A model generated the notes under the pieces. That model was not told where the DNA came from. It ran no database searches and saw only the letters and a list, made by a program, of their open reading frames with translations. The translations under genes and the position numbers were made by a program. Shown here in pieces: positions 24,608 to 33,370 of a DNA stretch of 42,867 nucleotides (positions are counted from its first letter, which is position 1; each line of letters starts with the position of its first letter). The stretch is from Pseudomonadota bacterium (lineage in GTDB: Bacteria > Pseudomonadota > Gammaproteobacteria > Steroidobacterales > Steroidobacteraceae), in NCBI GenBank assembly GCA_025356815.1, contig JANXQL010000106.1:1-42867 (forward strand), in the 5' to 3' direction.

Positions 24608-25638
24608 CGCGACCTCCGCGAGAAGTCGGCCAGCTTCGCAAGCAGTGCCGCCGCGGCGCCCGAGTCGATCGCGGCCTGCGCGCGCGCGACGCCCGAGCGC
24701 GGGCCCTCGGCGAGTCCCATGACCTCGAGCACGAGCGACGTCCCCATCAACAGCGCGTCGCGATGCGCGCCGGCGTCCGCGCCCTCGAACACCGCGCGCA
24801 GCGCGGCGGCGTTGTGCGCCGCATCGCCGCCGCGCAGGTCTTCAGGCGCGCAGGACGGCAGGCCGTAGTCGGCCGCCGTGCGGGTGCTCTCAGTCCAGCC
24901 GCCGCCGCGCACGTCATACAGCAGGAACGGACCGGCCGGGGTCGGCTCGTCCCAGCCGGGCTCGCCATGCACGACGAAGGCACGCGTTAGCGGCAGGCCC
25001 GCGAGCGTGTCCGCCATCAGCCGTGCCGCGTCGCGGCTGAACGCGCCGATGAGGTGAAACGGCGGCGCGGCGGGGTTGGTGAGCGGACCGAGCATGTTGA
25101 ATACGGTGCGGATGCCGAGCGCCGCCCGCACCGGCGCGAGTGCCTTCATCGCCGGATGGTAGTGGGGCGCGAACAGGAACGTAAATCCCGTCGCCGCGAG
25201 GCACTCGCCAGCGCCGCGCTCGTCCAGCGGTAGCGCAAGGCCGAGCTGTTCGAGCACGTCGGCGCTGCCGGAGCGGCTCGAGACCGAGCGGTTGCCGTGC
25301 TTGACGACCTGGGCACCGGCGGCGACCGCGAGCAGCGCCGTGCCCGTGGAGAGGTTGAACGAGTGCGACGAGTCGCCGCCGGTGCCGACGATGTCGACGG
25401 TCGGCCCGACCTCGGGAAGCGTCGGTCTGCGCGCGAGCGCGCGCATGCCGCGGGCGAAGCCGCGTAGCTCGTCCGCGGTCACGCCCTTGGCGCGCAGCGC
25501 GGCGAGCAGGGCGCCTGCCATCGCAGGCGCCACCTCGCTCGAGGTCAGCGCCACCAGCAGGTCGTAGGCGACCGCTTCCGACAGCGAGCGGCCCTCGACC
25601 AGTGATTCGAGTGCGCCATGCAGCAGGGACGATGACAT
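24604..25638 (-). CDS. trpD: Anthranilate phosphoribosyltransferase
   Basis: About 344 residues. PRPP and anthranilate binding are shown by DIVGTGGDSSHSFNLST (GTGGD motif), KHGNRSVSSRSGSADVLE and RTVFNMLGPLTNP. The ATG at 25638 was chosen; a GTG at 25644, overlapping the trpG stop as GTGA, is an alternative and would fit coupled translation. Not fused to trpG, unlike in E. coli. Confidence 0.96.
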   Translation of the reverse strand: MSSSLLHGALESLVEGRSLSEAVAYDLLVALTSSEVAPAMAGALLAALRAKGVTADELRGFARGMRALARRPTLPEVGPTVDIVGTGGDSSHSFNLSTGTALLAVAAGAQVVKHGNRSVSSRSGSADVLEQLGLALPLDERGAGECLAATGFTFLFAPHYHPAMKALAPVRAALGIRTVFNMLGPLTNPAAPPFHLIGAFSRDAARLMADTLAGLPLTRAFVVHGEPGWDEPTPAGPFLLYDVRGGGWTESTRTAADYGLPSCAPEDLRGGDAAHNAAALRAVFEGADAGAHRDALLMGTSLVLEVMGLAEGPRSGVARAQAAIDSGAAAALLAKLADFSRRSR

Positions 25639-25640
25639 AC

Positions 25641-26240
<600 letters not shown>

Positions 26241-26241
26241 G

Positions 26242-27642
26242 TCAGAGGCCCTCCTTCGCCATGTCCAGCGCGCGCCTGAGGACCGCGCTCTTGGCGAGGA
26301 CCTCGTCGTGTTCCTTCTCCGGCACGCTGTCGGCGACGACGCCGGCGCCAGCCTGGTAGCGATAGCGCCCCTCGTGGAAGGTGATCGTACGGATCGTGAT
26401 CGCGTGGTCCATGTCGCCGCCGTGCCCGAAATAGCCGTAGGTGCCGCCATAGAAGCCGCGACGCACGGGCTCCAGCTCCTCGATGATCTCCATCGCTCTG
26501 ACCTTCGGCGCACCGACCAGGGTGCCGGCGGGGAACGCCGCCGCGAACAGGTCGAACGCGTCCCGGCCGGCCGCGAGCCTGCCGCGCACACCGCTGACGA
26601 TGTGCATGACGTGGCTGTAGCGCTCGATCACCCGGTACGGATCGACGTGCACGCTGCCGGCGGTCGCGACGCGGCCGAGGTCGTTGCGCGCGAGGTCCAC
26701 CAGCATCACGTGCTCGGCGTTCTCCTTCGTATCGGCAAGCAGTTCCTGTTCGAGCGCGAGGTCCTCGGCCTCGGTGCCGCCCCGCGGTCGGGTACCCGCG
26801 ATCGGGCGCAGCTGGGCGGCGCCGGCCGACAGGCGCACCAGCGCCTCCGGCGACGAGCCGACGAGCGTGCGATCGCCGAGCTCGCAATAGATCATGTACG
26901 GCGACGGGTTCAGCAGGCGCAGCGCGCGGTAGGCCTCGAACGGGTCGAGCTCGCACGCCCCCTCGAACTGCGAGGACAGCACCAGTTGGTAGGCATCGCC
27001 CGCCGCGATGTACTGCTGCGCGCGCCGCACGCCCGCCATGTACGCGTCGCGTGACAGGCTCGGCGTCGCGATCTCTAGCCGCGCCGGCGGCCTGCCGATC
27101 GTCAGCCCGCCGCGCAGCGCGCGGATGATCTCGCGCCGAAGCGCCTGGCGCTCGTCCTCGGAACCGGCGTGCAGCAGCGCGATGCCGCGCGTGACGTGGT
27201 CGAACACCAGGAACGAGCGCGGCGCGAGGTAGCAGGCCTCCGGCATGCCCGGTTCGACGGCCAGGCGACTGGGGACGCGCTCGAAGTAGCGCACGAGGTC
27301 ATAGGCCGCGGCGCCGACGAGGCCGCCCGCCAGCGGCACGCCGGGGATGGACGGCAGCGGCCGCGGCGCGCGGGCGAGCGCCTGCCGCAGCGCCGCCAGC
27401 AGCGCGTCGCGATCGGCCGGTCGCGGCGAGTGTTCGGCCGGCCCGCCGGCCGGGCGCACGGTCAGGCCCGTCGCGTCGAGGCGGACCTCGAGCGCCTCGC
27501 CGAAGCCGATGAACGAATAGCGGGCCTGGCGCTCGCCGCCCTCGACGCTTTCCAGCAGGAAGCGCGGCTTGAACGGGCGCAGCTTGAGGTACGCCGACAC
27601 GGGCGTATCCAGGTCTGCGGTGATGTCGAACGGCGGATGCAT
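26242..27642 (-). CDS. trpE: Anthranilate synthase component I
   Basis: 466 residues. Chorismate-binding domain with PIAGTRPRG, DLARNDLGRVA and AGAGVVADSVPEKEHDE. The N-terminal LLESVEGGERQARYSF corresponds to the LLES element where tryptophan binds for feedback inhibition in TrpE, which favours TrpE over PabB. First structural gene of the trp operon. Upstream lies a full attenuator with a Trp-rich leader peptide, confirming the assignment. Confidence 0.97.
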   Translation of the reverse strand: MHPPFDITADLDTPVSAYLKLRPFKPRFLLESVEGGERQARYSFIGFGEALEVRLDATGLTVRPAGGPAEHSPRPADRDALLAALRQALARAPRPLPSIPGVPLAGGLVGAAAYDLVRYFERVPSRLAVEPGMPEACYLAPRSFLVFDHVTRGIALLHAGSEDERQALRREIIRALRGGLTIGRPPARLEIATPSLSRDAYMAGVRRAQQYIAAGDAYQLVLSSQFEGACELDPFEAYRALRLLNPSPYMIYCELGDRTLVGSSPEALVRLSAGAAQLRPIAGTRPRGGTEAEDLALEQELLADTKENAEHVMLVDLARNDLGRVATAGSVHVDPYRVIERYSHVMHIVSGVRGRLAAGRDAFDLFAAAFPAGTLVGAPKVRAMEIIEELEPVRRGFYGGTYGYFGHGGDMDHAITIRTITFHEGRYRYQAGAGVVADSVPEKEHDEVLAKSAVLRRALDMAKEGL

Positions 27643-27677
27643 GGGCTCCTCGTCGTGGGCAGCGGGGAGCGGACGAT

Positions 27678-27712
27678 AAAAAACCCACCCCCGGCGCCTG
27701 TCGGAGATGGGT
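27678..27712 (-). terminator. trp attenuator terminator (3:4 hairpin)
   Basis: On the minus strand ACCCATCTCCG (27712-27702) pairs with CGGGGGTGGGT (27693-27683) as an 11-bp stem with two G-U pairs and an 8-base loop, followed by a run of T. It lies 36 bp before trpE. Its 5' arm is also able to pair with the leader-peptide segment at 27759-27767. Confidence 0.9.
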
Positions 27713-27789
27713 TCGCGGTCTGGCTGATCGTCTTTGAATTAAGCCCGAGAGCCGTGCGCCCACTCCGTGGAGAGGCGCCACCACCGGAG
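27702..27789 (-). promoter_or_regulatory. trp leader alternative pairings (1:2 pause and 2:3 antiterminator)
   Basis: Arm 1 CTCCGGTGG (27789-27781, containing the first Trp codon) pairs with CCACGGAG (27770-27763) apart from one bulge. Arm 2 CGGAGTGGG (27767-27759) can instead pair with CCCATCTCCG (27711-27702), again with one bulge, and that would disrupt the terminator. This is the logic of ribosome-mediated attenuation. Confidence 0.82.
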
Positions 27790-27822
27790 GCGGGCGGGGA
27801 TCGTGTCGGGACTCGGCTTCAT
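27739..27822 (-). CDS. trpL: trp operon leader peptide
   Basis: 27-residue open frame ending TAA: it begins MKPSPDTIPARLRWWRLS and has Trp at 14, 15 and 21. The tandem Trp codons fall in arm 1 of the leader hairpin, so ribosome stalling on low Trp-tRNA would free arm 2 to form the antiterminator. No Shine-Dalgarno sequence precedes the ATG. A -10 element (27829-27834) places the predicted transcript start at or next to the ATG, so the message is probably leaderless, as described for trpL of Sinorhizobium. Identity rests on Trp codons, hairpins and position before trpE; it is too short for similarity to count. Confidence 0.88.
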   Translation of the reverse strand: MKPSPDTIPARLRWWRLSTEWAHGSRA

Positions 27823-27828
27823 GGGCGC

Positions 27829-27858
27829 AGTATCGCCCGGGGGCCGAAAACCGGTCAA
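27829..27858 (-). promoter_or_regulatory. trp operon promoter
   Basis: Minus-strand -35 TTGACC (27858-27853), 18-bp spacer, -10 GATACT (27834-27829). Predicted start is about base 27822, the A of the leader-peptide ATG. It lies in the divergent region shared with the lpxL-like gene. No TrpR-type operator was recognised. Confidence 0.7.
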
Positions 27859-27997
27859 GCCGCGCGACCCGCAGCGAGCGGCCCGCGGGGCGTCCCCGGA
27901 CGCCCCCGGTCGGCGCAATGAAGTACGATCCTGCCCGGGTCGTCCGCACGGCGGAGACCCGCCCGCGGGACCCGACCCGCCGCCTCCGTGAGGACCG

Positions 27998-28915
27998 ATG
28001 GCCGCGATGCCCGCCCGTTTCTACGGCCCCCGCTACTGGCTGACCTGGCTCGGCCTCGGGTTCGTCCGGCTGGTGCTGCTGCTGCCGTTGCCAGCGCTGC
28101 TGGCGGTCGGCCGGGGCATGGGACGGCTCGCCCGGCGCCTGCCCCTTACGTACGTGCGCGTCGCCCGCCGCAACATCGAACTGTGCCTGCCGGAACTGGA
28201 CGCCGCGACGCGTGCGGCGCTGCTGGATCGCCACTTCGAGAACCTGGGCATCGGCGTGCTGGAATCGGCGCTGACCTGGTGGTCGGACGACGCACGCCTG
28301 GCGACGCTGTCCGAAGTGCAGGGCCTCGAGCACCTGCAGGCGGCACTCGCACGTGGCAAGGGGGCCATCATCCTGCTCGCGCACTTCACGACTCTGCAGA
28401 TCGGCGCCCGCATCCTCAACGCGCGCATCCCGATCAACGTGCTCTACCGACCGACCAAGAACGCGCTGCTGGCGGCCGTCTCCGGCGGCAGCTTCGCGCG
28501 CAACGCCCGCAAGGCGATCCTGCGCGACGATGTGCGCGGGATGATCTCGGCGCTCAAGCGCAACGAGATCGTCTGGTACGCGGCGGACCAGAGCTACCGC
28601 AAGAAGGGCGCGATGATGGTTCCGTTCTTCGGCATTCCGGCACCGACCAACGTGTTCACCTCACGCCTGTCGCAGATGACCGGCGCCGCGGTGCTCTACT
28701 ACTCGAGCGAGCGGCTGCCCGGCGCGCGCGGCTGGCGCGCGGTGATCGAGCCCGCGTTCGAGGGCTGGCCGAGCGGCGACGCGCTCGCCGACACCCTGCG
28801 CTACCACGCGCGCATCGAGGCGCAGGTGCGCCGGATGCCGGAACAGTACTGGTGGATCCACAAGCGCTTCAAGGCGTTGTCCGCGGACGACCCCGACTAC
28901 TACGGCGAGCCTTAG
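27998..28915 (+). CDS. Lipid A biosynthesis acyltransferase (LpxL/HtrB family) with altered active-site acid
   Basis: 305 residues: one membrane helix at about 15-38, then the LpxL acyltransferase fold with GAIILLAHFTTLQIGAR, NVLYRPTKN, WYAADQSY and MTGAAVLYY. Family members add a secondary acyl chain to Kdo2-lipid A from acyl-ACP at the inner membrane. The usual catalytic H-x4-E/D reads H129-x4-Q134 here: the acid is Gln (codon CAG). This could lower or change activity, or the protein could be a family member with another role. GAGGA lies just before the ATG at 27998; an ATG three codons in is possible. It is divergent from the trp operon. Confidence 0.88.
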   Translation: MAAMPARFYGPRYWLTWLGLGFVRLVLLLPLPALLAVGRGMGRLARRLPLTYVRVARRNIELCLPELDAATRAALLDRHFENLGIGVLESALTWWSDDARLATLSEVQGLEHLQAALARGKGAIILLAHFTTLQIGARILNARIPINVLYRPTKNALLAAVSGGSFARNARKAILRDDVRGMISALKRNEIVWYAADQSYRKKGAMMVPFFGIPAPTNVFTSRLSQMTGAAVLYYSSERLPGARGWRAVIEPAFEGWPSGDALADTLRYHARIEAQVRRMPEQYWWIHKRFKALSADDPDYYGEP

Positions 28916-29286
28916 CGCAGCAGGCGCAGGCACAGCGGATAGCGGTAGGCGATGCCTTCGGACGCGCGCGTTGTCGCGATGATCGTCACGACGAAGTGGA
29001 ACAGCAGGATCAGCGGCACCAGCACGAACCCGATCAGGACCCACATCAGCACGCCGCCGACGCACAGCGCGAGCAGGATCGTGATCTGGAAGTTGAGCGT
29101 CTCGCGCGACTGATCGGCGACGAACGGCATCTCGTCACGCTTGAGCAGGTAGATCACCAGCGGCGCGATGAAGCCGCCGATCACCGTCAGGTACATCAGC
29201 ATCGCACTGAGGTGACTGAGCATCGCCCAGTGGCACTCGTCGTGCGTGGGCGCGGCTGCGCCGGGCGCGGCATCGTGGGTCGTCAT
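28912..29286 (-). CDS. DUF4870 membrane protein
   Basis: 124 residues with three or four hydrophobic segments at about 22-48, 66-85 and 85-105. The pattern HLSAMLMYLTVIGGFIAPLV, KRDEMPFVADQSRETLNFQI and a C-terminal EGIAYRYPLCLRL is that of DUF4870/Tic20-like small membrane proteins. Function unknown in the family. It converges with the acyltransferase (4-bp stop overlap) and starts 18 bp after the phosphotransferase gene. Confidence 0.85.
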   Translation of the reverse strand: MTTHDAAPGAAAPTHDECHWAMLSHLSAMLMYLTVIGGFIAPLVIYLLKRDEMPFVADQSRETLNFQITILLALCVGGVLMWVLIGFVLVPLILLFHFVVTIIATTRASEGIAYRYPLCLRLLR

Positions 29287-29304
29287 CGGTCTGCTCCTTA
29301 GTGC

Positions 29305-30360
29305 TCAGGCGCCGAGCCGGCGCGCGAGTTCCCAACCCATCGTCGCCAGCTGCAGCACGCCGCTGCCGAACTCCATCGCGTTGACGCTGGCTGCCGTGCC
29401 GAGCTCGGCGCGCTTGCGGATGCCCTGCACGATGGCGGCCATGCGAAAGAAGTTGTAGGCCAGATAGTAGTCCCAATGCTCGATTGGCGCGCGGGCGGTA
29501 CGTCGGCAGTAGGCGGCGACGTAGTCCGACTCCGCCGGGATGCCCAACGCCGCGCAGTCGACGCCGGCGAGGCCACGGTACAGGCCGACCGGGAAGCGGT
29601 AGACGCAGCAGTGGTACGCGAGATCCGCCAGCGGCGAGCCGAGGGTCGCCAGTTCCCAGTCCAGGACCGCGATCACGCGCGGCTCGTCGGCGGCGATCAT
29701 CAGGTTGTCGAGCCGGAAGTCACCGTGCACGAGGCACGTGCCATCGTCGGGCGGCAGGCGGGTCGGCAACCATTCGATCAGCCGGTCCATCGCGGGCACC
29801 GGCGTGGTCTCGCTGGCGCGGTACTGCCGCGACCAGCGGGCGATCTGGCGCGCAAGGTACTCGCCGGGCTTGCCGAAGTCCGCCAATCCCAGTGCCTGGT
29901 AGTCGAGTGTGTGCAGCGTCGCGAGCACGCGGTTCATGTCATCGAACAATCGTCCGCGCTCGGGCGCCGACAGCGCTTCGAGCCGTGGGTCGGTCCAGAC
30001 CCGCCCGGCGACGAAGTCCATCACGAAGAACGCCCGCCCGACCACCTCCTCGTCGGTGCACAGGCAGTGGATCGCCGGGACCGGCACCCCCGTGCCGGCC
30101 AGCGCGCCGAGCACGCGATACTCGCGCTCGATCTGGTGGGCGGAGGGCAGCAGGTCGACCGACCGGGCGGGCTTGGTGCGCAGCGCGTAGCGATGCTCGC
30201 CAGCGCGAAGCAGGTAGGTGGGGTTCGACTGACCGCCTCCCAGCGGCACGACCTCGAGCGGGCCGTCGACGCCCGCCAGCCGGCCGCGCAGGTACGCTCC
30301 CAGCCGGGCGCCGTCCGGCACCCTCGTCGCGCCCGCCCCGCCCGTCGCTGTCTTCGTCAT
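29305..30360 (-). CDS. APH-family phosphotransferase (ACAD10/11-type kinase-like)
   Basis: 351 residues, protein kinase-like fold of the aminoglycoside phosphotransferase family. Landmarks are GGGQSNPTYLL near the N-terminus, ALRTKP with the ATP-binding Lys, the catalytic loop HGDFRLDNLM and the metal-binding DWELATLGSPLADLAYH. The DWE and LADLAYH pattern is that of the ACAD10/11-like group linked to acyl or steroid side-chain metabolism rather than drug resistance. No acyl-CoA dehydrogenase gene is adjacent. The ATG at 30360 has GGAG five bases upstream. Confidence 0.87.
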   Translation of the reverse strand: MTKTATGGAGATRVPDGARLGAYLRGRLAGVDGPLEVVPLGGGQSNPTYLLRAGEHRYALRTKPARSVDLLPSAHQIEREYRVLGALAGTGVPVPAIHCLCTDEEVVGRAFFVMDFVAGRVWTDPRLEALSAPERGRLFDDMNRVLATLHTLDYQALGLADFGKPGEYLARQIARWSRQYRASETTPVPAMDRLIEWLPTRLPPDDGTCLVHGDFRLDNLMIAADEPRVIAVLDWELATLGSPLADLAYHCCVYRFPVGLYRGLAGVDCAALGIPAESDYVAAYCRRTARAPIEHWDYYLAYNFFRMAAIVQGIRKRAELGTAASVNAMEFGSGVLQLATMGWELARRLGA

Positions 30361-30428
30361 GCCCGCTCCGGCGACCGCGCCAGGCGACAGCTTGCCCGCC
30401 CCACCGGGGGCCCACAAGCCACACCCCG

Positions 30429-30434
30429 TATAAT
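30429..30434 (+). promoter_or_regulatory. -10 element of the ABC transporter gene
   Basis: Perfect TATAAT, 41 bp before the chosen TTG start. It overlaps an in-frame ATG at 30433, which would therefore lie upstream of the transcript start and is unlikely to be used. No good -35 is seen. Confidence 0.5.
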
Positions 30435-30474
30435 GAGTATCCGGCGCCCGGCGCGCCGTTCCCGGAGCGACTGC

Positions 30475-32325
30475 TTGAACCCGATCCCGTGGCTACAGCG
30501 CCTGACGCAGTCTTCCGGCACTGGCCGACACTTCACCGACGTGTTCCGCTACGCACGCCGGGCGCTTGCGCTGGCCTGGACGACCAACCGGGCACTGACC
30601 CTGATGCTCGCGCTGCTGACGCTGGTGACCGGCGCGCTGCCGGCCGGCATCGCCTGGGTGGGTGCCCGCATCGTCGACGCCGTGGTCGCCGCGGTCGCGG
30701 CGCGACACGGCGGCCTCGAGCCGGCCTACGCCGCCGCGCTCACCTTCGTCGGGCTCGAGGCACTCTTGGTGGCGCTGCTCGCCGGCGCCCAGCGCGGCCT
30801 GTCCACCTGCCAGTCGCTGCTGCGGGCGCAGCTCGGCCAGCGGGTCAACGTGATGATCCTCGAGAAGGCGCTGACGCTGGAACTGGTGCACTTCGAGGAC
30901 TCAGAGTTCTACGACAAGCTCACCCGCGCCCGCCGCGAGGCATCGACCCGACCGTTGTCGATGGTGATGCGCACGTTCGGGCTGGTACAGAACGGTGTGT
31001 CGCTGGTCAGCTACGGCGTGATCCTCGTGCAGTTCTCGCCGCTCGCCGTCGCGATCCTCGCGCTCGCGGGCCTGCCGGTGTTCTTCGCGGAGACGAAGTT
31101 CTCCGGCGATGCGTTCCGTCTGTTCCGCTGGCGCTCACCGGAAACTCGAATGCAGATGTATCTGGAGTCGGTGATCGCCCGCGAGGACCACGCCAAGGAG
31201 GTCAAGCTGTTCGGGCTCGGGCCGATGCTGCTGGATCGCTACGGGCGGATCTACGACAAGTTGTATCGGGAGGATCGTGCGCTGACGCTCAGGCGCGACG
31301 CCTGGGGCTTCGCGCTGGGGCTGGTCGCGACGTTCAGCCTGTACGGCGCGTACGCCTGGATCGCGGTGACCGCGATCCGCGGCGCGATCACGCTCGGCCA
31401 GATGACAATGTACCTCGCACTTTTCCGCCAGGGCCAGTCGGCGCTGTCGTCCGGCCTGTCGGCGGTCGGCGGCCTGTACGAGGACAACCTGTACCTGTCG
31501 AACCTGTACGAGTACCTCGAGCAGCCGGTCCCCGTGCCGCGCGGCGAGGTGCGTCAGGGACCTGAGCCTTCGGACGGCATTCGTTTCGAGAAGGTGTCGT
31601 TTACCTATCCCGACGCAGATAGGCCGGCGCTGGTGGACATCGACCTGACCATCCGGCCCGGCGAGAGCCTCGCGCTAGTGGGCGAGAACGGCTCGGGCAA
31701 GACGACGCTGATCAAGCTGCTGACACGCCTGTATCGGCCCAGCGCCGGTCGGATCCTGTTCGAGGGACGCGATCTTGAGGAGTGGGACGAGGTGACGCTG
31801 CGCGAGCGCATCGGCGTGATCTTCCAGGACTTCGCGCGCTACCAGCTCAAGGTCGGCGAGAACGTCGGCGCGGGCGATGTGGCGCACTTCGAGGAACGCG
31901 AGCGCTGGACCGAGGCGGCGTCCAAGGGGCTTGCCGATCCGTTCATCCGCGACCTGCCAGCGGGCTACGACACGCAGCTGGGAAAGTGGTTCAAGGACGG
32001 CCGCGAACTGTCCGGAGGCCAGTGGCAGAAGATCGCGCTGTCGCGCGCGTTCATGCGCTCGCGCGCCGACGTGCTGGTGCTGGACGAGCCGACCGCGGCG
32101 ATGGACGCAGGCGCCGAGGCCGAGATCTTCGAGCACTTTCGCACGCTGACCCGCGGGCGGATCACGATCCTGATCTCGCACCGGTTCTCGACCGTGCGCA
32201 TGGCCGACCAGATCGTGGTGCTCGAGGGCGGCGCGGTCGTGGAACGCGGCAGCCACGAGCAGCTGATGCGGCTCGACGGCCGCTACGCGCGCCTATTCAG
32301 CCTGCAGGCACGGGGATATCGCTGA
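30475..32325 (+). CDS. ABC half-transporter (membrane domain fused to ATPase)
   Basis: 616 residues. An exporter-type membrane domain with about six helices (residues 30-330) is followed by a nucleotide-binding domain: Walker A GENGSGKTT at 403-411, Q-loop VIFQDFARYQ, signature LSGGQ at 512-516, Walker B VLVLDEP, and H-loop ISHRFSTV. The fused layout implies a homodimeric exporter; substrate unknown. The TTG start at 30475 with GGAGCG seven bases upstream is preferred because the in-frame ATG at 30433 overlaps the likely -10. Its stop lies 46 bp before cysB. Confidence 0.93.
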   Translation: MNPIPWLQRLTQSSGTGRHFTDVFRYARRALALAWTTNRALTLMLALLTLVTGALPAGIAWVGARIVDAVVAAVAARHGGLEPAYAAALTFVGLEALLVALLAGAQRGLSTCQSLLRAQLGQRVNVMILEKALTLELVHFEDSEFYDKLTRARREASTRPLSMVMRTFGLVQNGVSLVSYGVILVQFSPLAVAILALAGLPVFFAETKFSGDAFRLFRWRSPETRMQMYLESVIAREDHAKEVKLFGLGPMLLDRYGRIYDKLYREDRALTLRRDAWGFALGLVATFSLYGAYAWIAVTAIRGAITLGQMTMYLALFRQGQSALSSGLSAVGGLYEDNLYLSNLYEYLEQPVPVPRGEVRQGPEPSDGIRFEKVSFTYPDADRPALVDIDLTIRPGESLALVGENGSGKTTLIKLLTRLYRPSAGRILFEGRDLEEWDEVTLRERIGVIFQDFARYQLKVGENVGAGDVAHFEERERWTEAASKGLADPFIRDLPAGYDTQLGKWFKDGRELSGGQWQKIALSRAFMRSRADVLVLDEPTAAMDAGAEAEIFEHFRTLTRGRITILISHRFSTVRMADQIVVLEGGAVVERGSHEQLMRLDGRYARLFSLQARGYR

Positions 32326-32343
32326 GCCGCCCCGGTCCTTCTA

Positions 32344-32349
32344 TATAAT
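32344..32349 (+). promoter_or_regulatory. -10 element of cysB
   Basis: TATAAT within CTATATAATC, 21 bp before the cysB ATG and 18 bp after the transporter stop. No convincing -35 at the right spacing. It stands out in GC-rich surroundings. Confidence 0.45.
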
Positions 32350-32370
32350 CGGCCCATTCGAGGCGCCCCG

Positions 32371-33345
32371 ATGAAACTCCACCAGCTCCGTTACCTCGCC
32401 GCTGTCGTCCAGAACGGCCTGAACATCACCACGGCTGCCCGCAAGCTGCACACCTCGCAGCCCGGCGTCAGCAAGCAGCTCAAGCTGCTGGAGGACGAGC
32501 TCGGCTTTCCTCTGTTCGAGCGCGACGGCCGCAACCTCGTCAGCGTCACGGCCGCTGGCCAGCAGGTCGTCGACCGCTCGTTGCGTATCCTCGAGGAAGT
32601 GCAGAACATCCGCCGGCTGTCGTCCGACCTCAAGGACGATCGCAGCGGTTCGCTCGCGATCGGCACCACGCACACGCAGGCGCGCTACGTGCTGCCACCG
32701 ATCGTGCAGAAGTTCCGTGCCGGCTATCCGGACGTCGACCTGCACCTGCATCAGGGCACGACCGAGCAGATCGCGGAGCTGGCCAAGCTCGACCGGATCG
32801 ACTTCGCGATCGCGACCGGCGGCGACGAGCTGTTTCCCGGCCTCGTCATGCTGCCGTGCTACCGCTGGCAGCGGCAGGTCATCGTGCCGAAGGGCCACCC
32901 ACTCGCGCGCGAGCGCACGGTCACGATCGAGGCGCTGGCGAAGCACCCGATCGTCACCTACACGTTCAGCTTCGGCGGCCGCTCGTCGCTGCCGGCGCTG
33001 TTCGAAAGCGCCGGCCTGAAGCTGCGGGTCGCGCTCACCGCGAGCGACGCCGACGTCATCAAGACCTACGTACGACTGGGGCTCGGCGTCGGCATTCTCG
33101 CCAGCATGGCGATGGACCCGAGCGAGGATGCGGACCTCGTGGCGCTGGACGCCTCGCACCTGTTCGCACCCCACCTGACCTGGATTGGCTTCCGGCGCGG
33201 CCGCCTGCTGCGTGGCTACATGTACGAGTTCATGAAGACCTTCGCACCGCACCTGAGCCGGCGGCTCGTCGATCAGGCGGTGCGCGCGGGCACGGGACCC
33301 GAACTAGAACGGCTGTTCGCCGACATCGACCTGCCGACCCTGTAG
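32371..33345 (+). CDS. cysB: LysR-type regulator of sulfur assimilation, CysB
   Basis: 324 residues, the usual CysB length. N-terminal winged helix MKLHQLRYLAAVVQNGLNITTAARKLH; effector domain with IGTTHTQARYVLPP, HQGTTEQIAEL and ATGGDELFP, which are CysB-specific segments around the N-acetylserine site. It activates cysteine biosynthesis genes in response to N-acetylserine. GAGGCG lies five bases before the ATG. None of its usual targets is in the window. Confidence 0.95.
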   Translation: MKLHQLRYLAAVVQNGLNITTAARKLHTSQPGVSKQLKLLEDELGFPLFERDGRNLVSVTAAGQQVVDRSLRILEEVQNIRRLSSDLKDDRSGSLAIGTTHTQARYVLPPIVQKFRAGYPDVDLHLHQGTTEQIAELAKLDRIDFAIATGGDELFPGLVMLPCYRWQRQVIVPKGHPLARERTVTIEALAKHPIVTYTFSFGGRSSLPALFESAGLKLRVALTASDADVIKTYVRLGLGVGILASMAMDPSEDADLVALDASHLFAPHLTWIGFRRGRLLRGYMYEFMKTFAPHLSRRLVDQAVRAGTGPELERLFADIDLPTL

Positions 33346-33370
33346 CCGCTGCGAAGCCCCTGGAGTCACG

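Noticed and set aside
29476-30474. 333-codon N-terminal extension of the ABC transporter frame
   Set aside because: Antisense to the phosphotransferase gene and upstream of the TATAAT; the transporter begins at about 30475.
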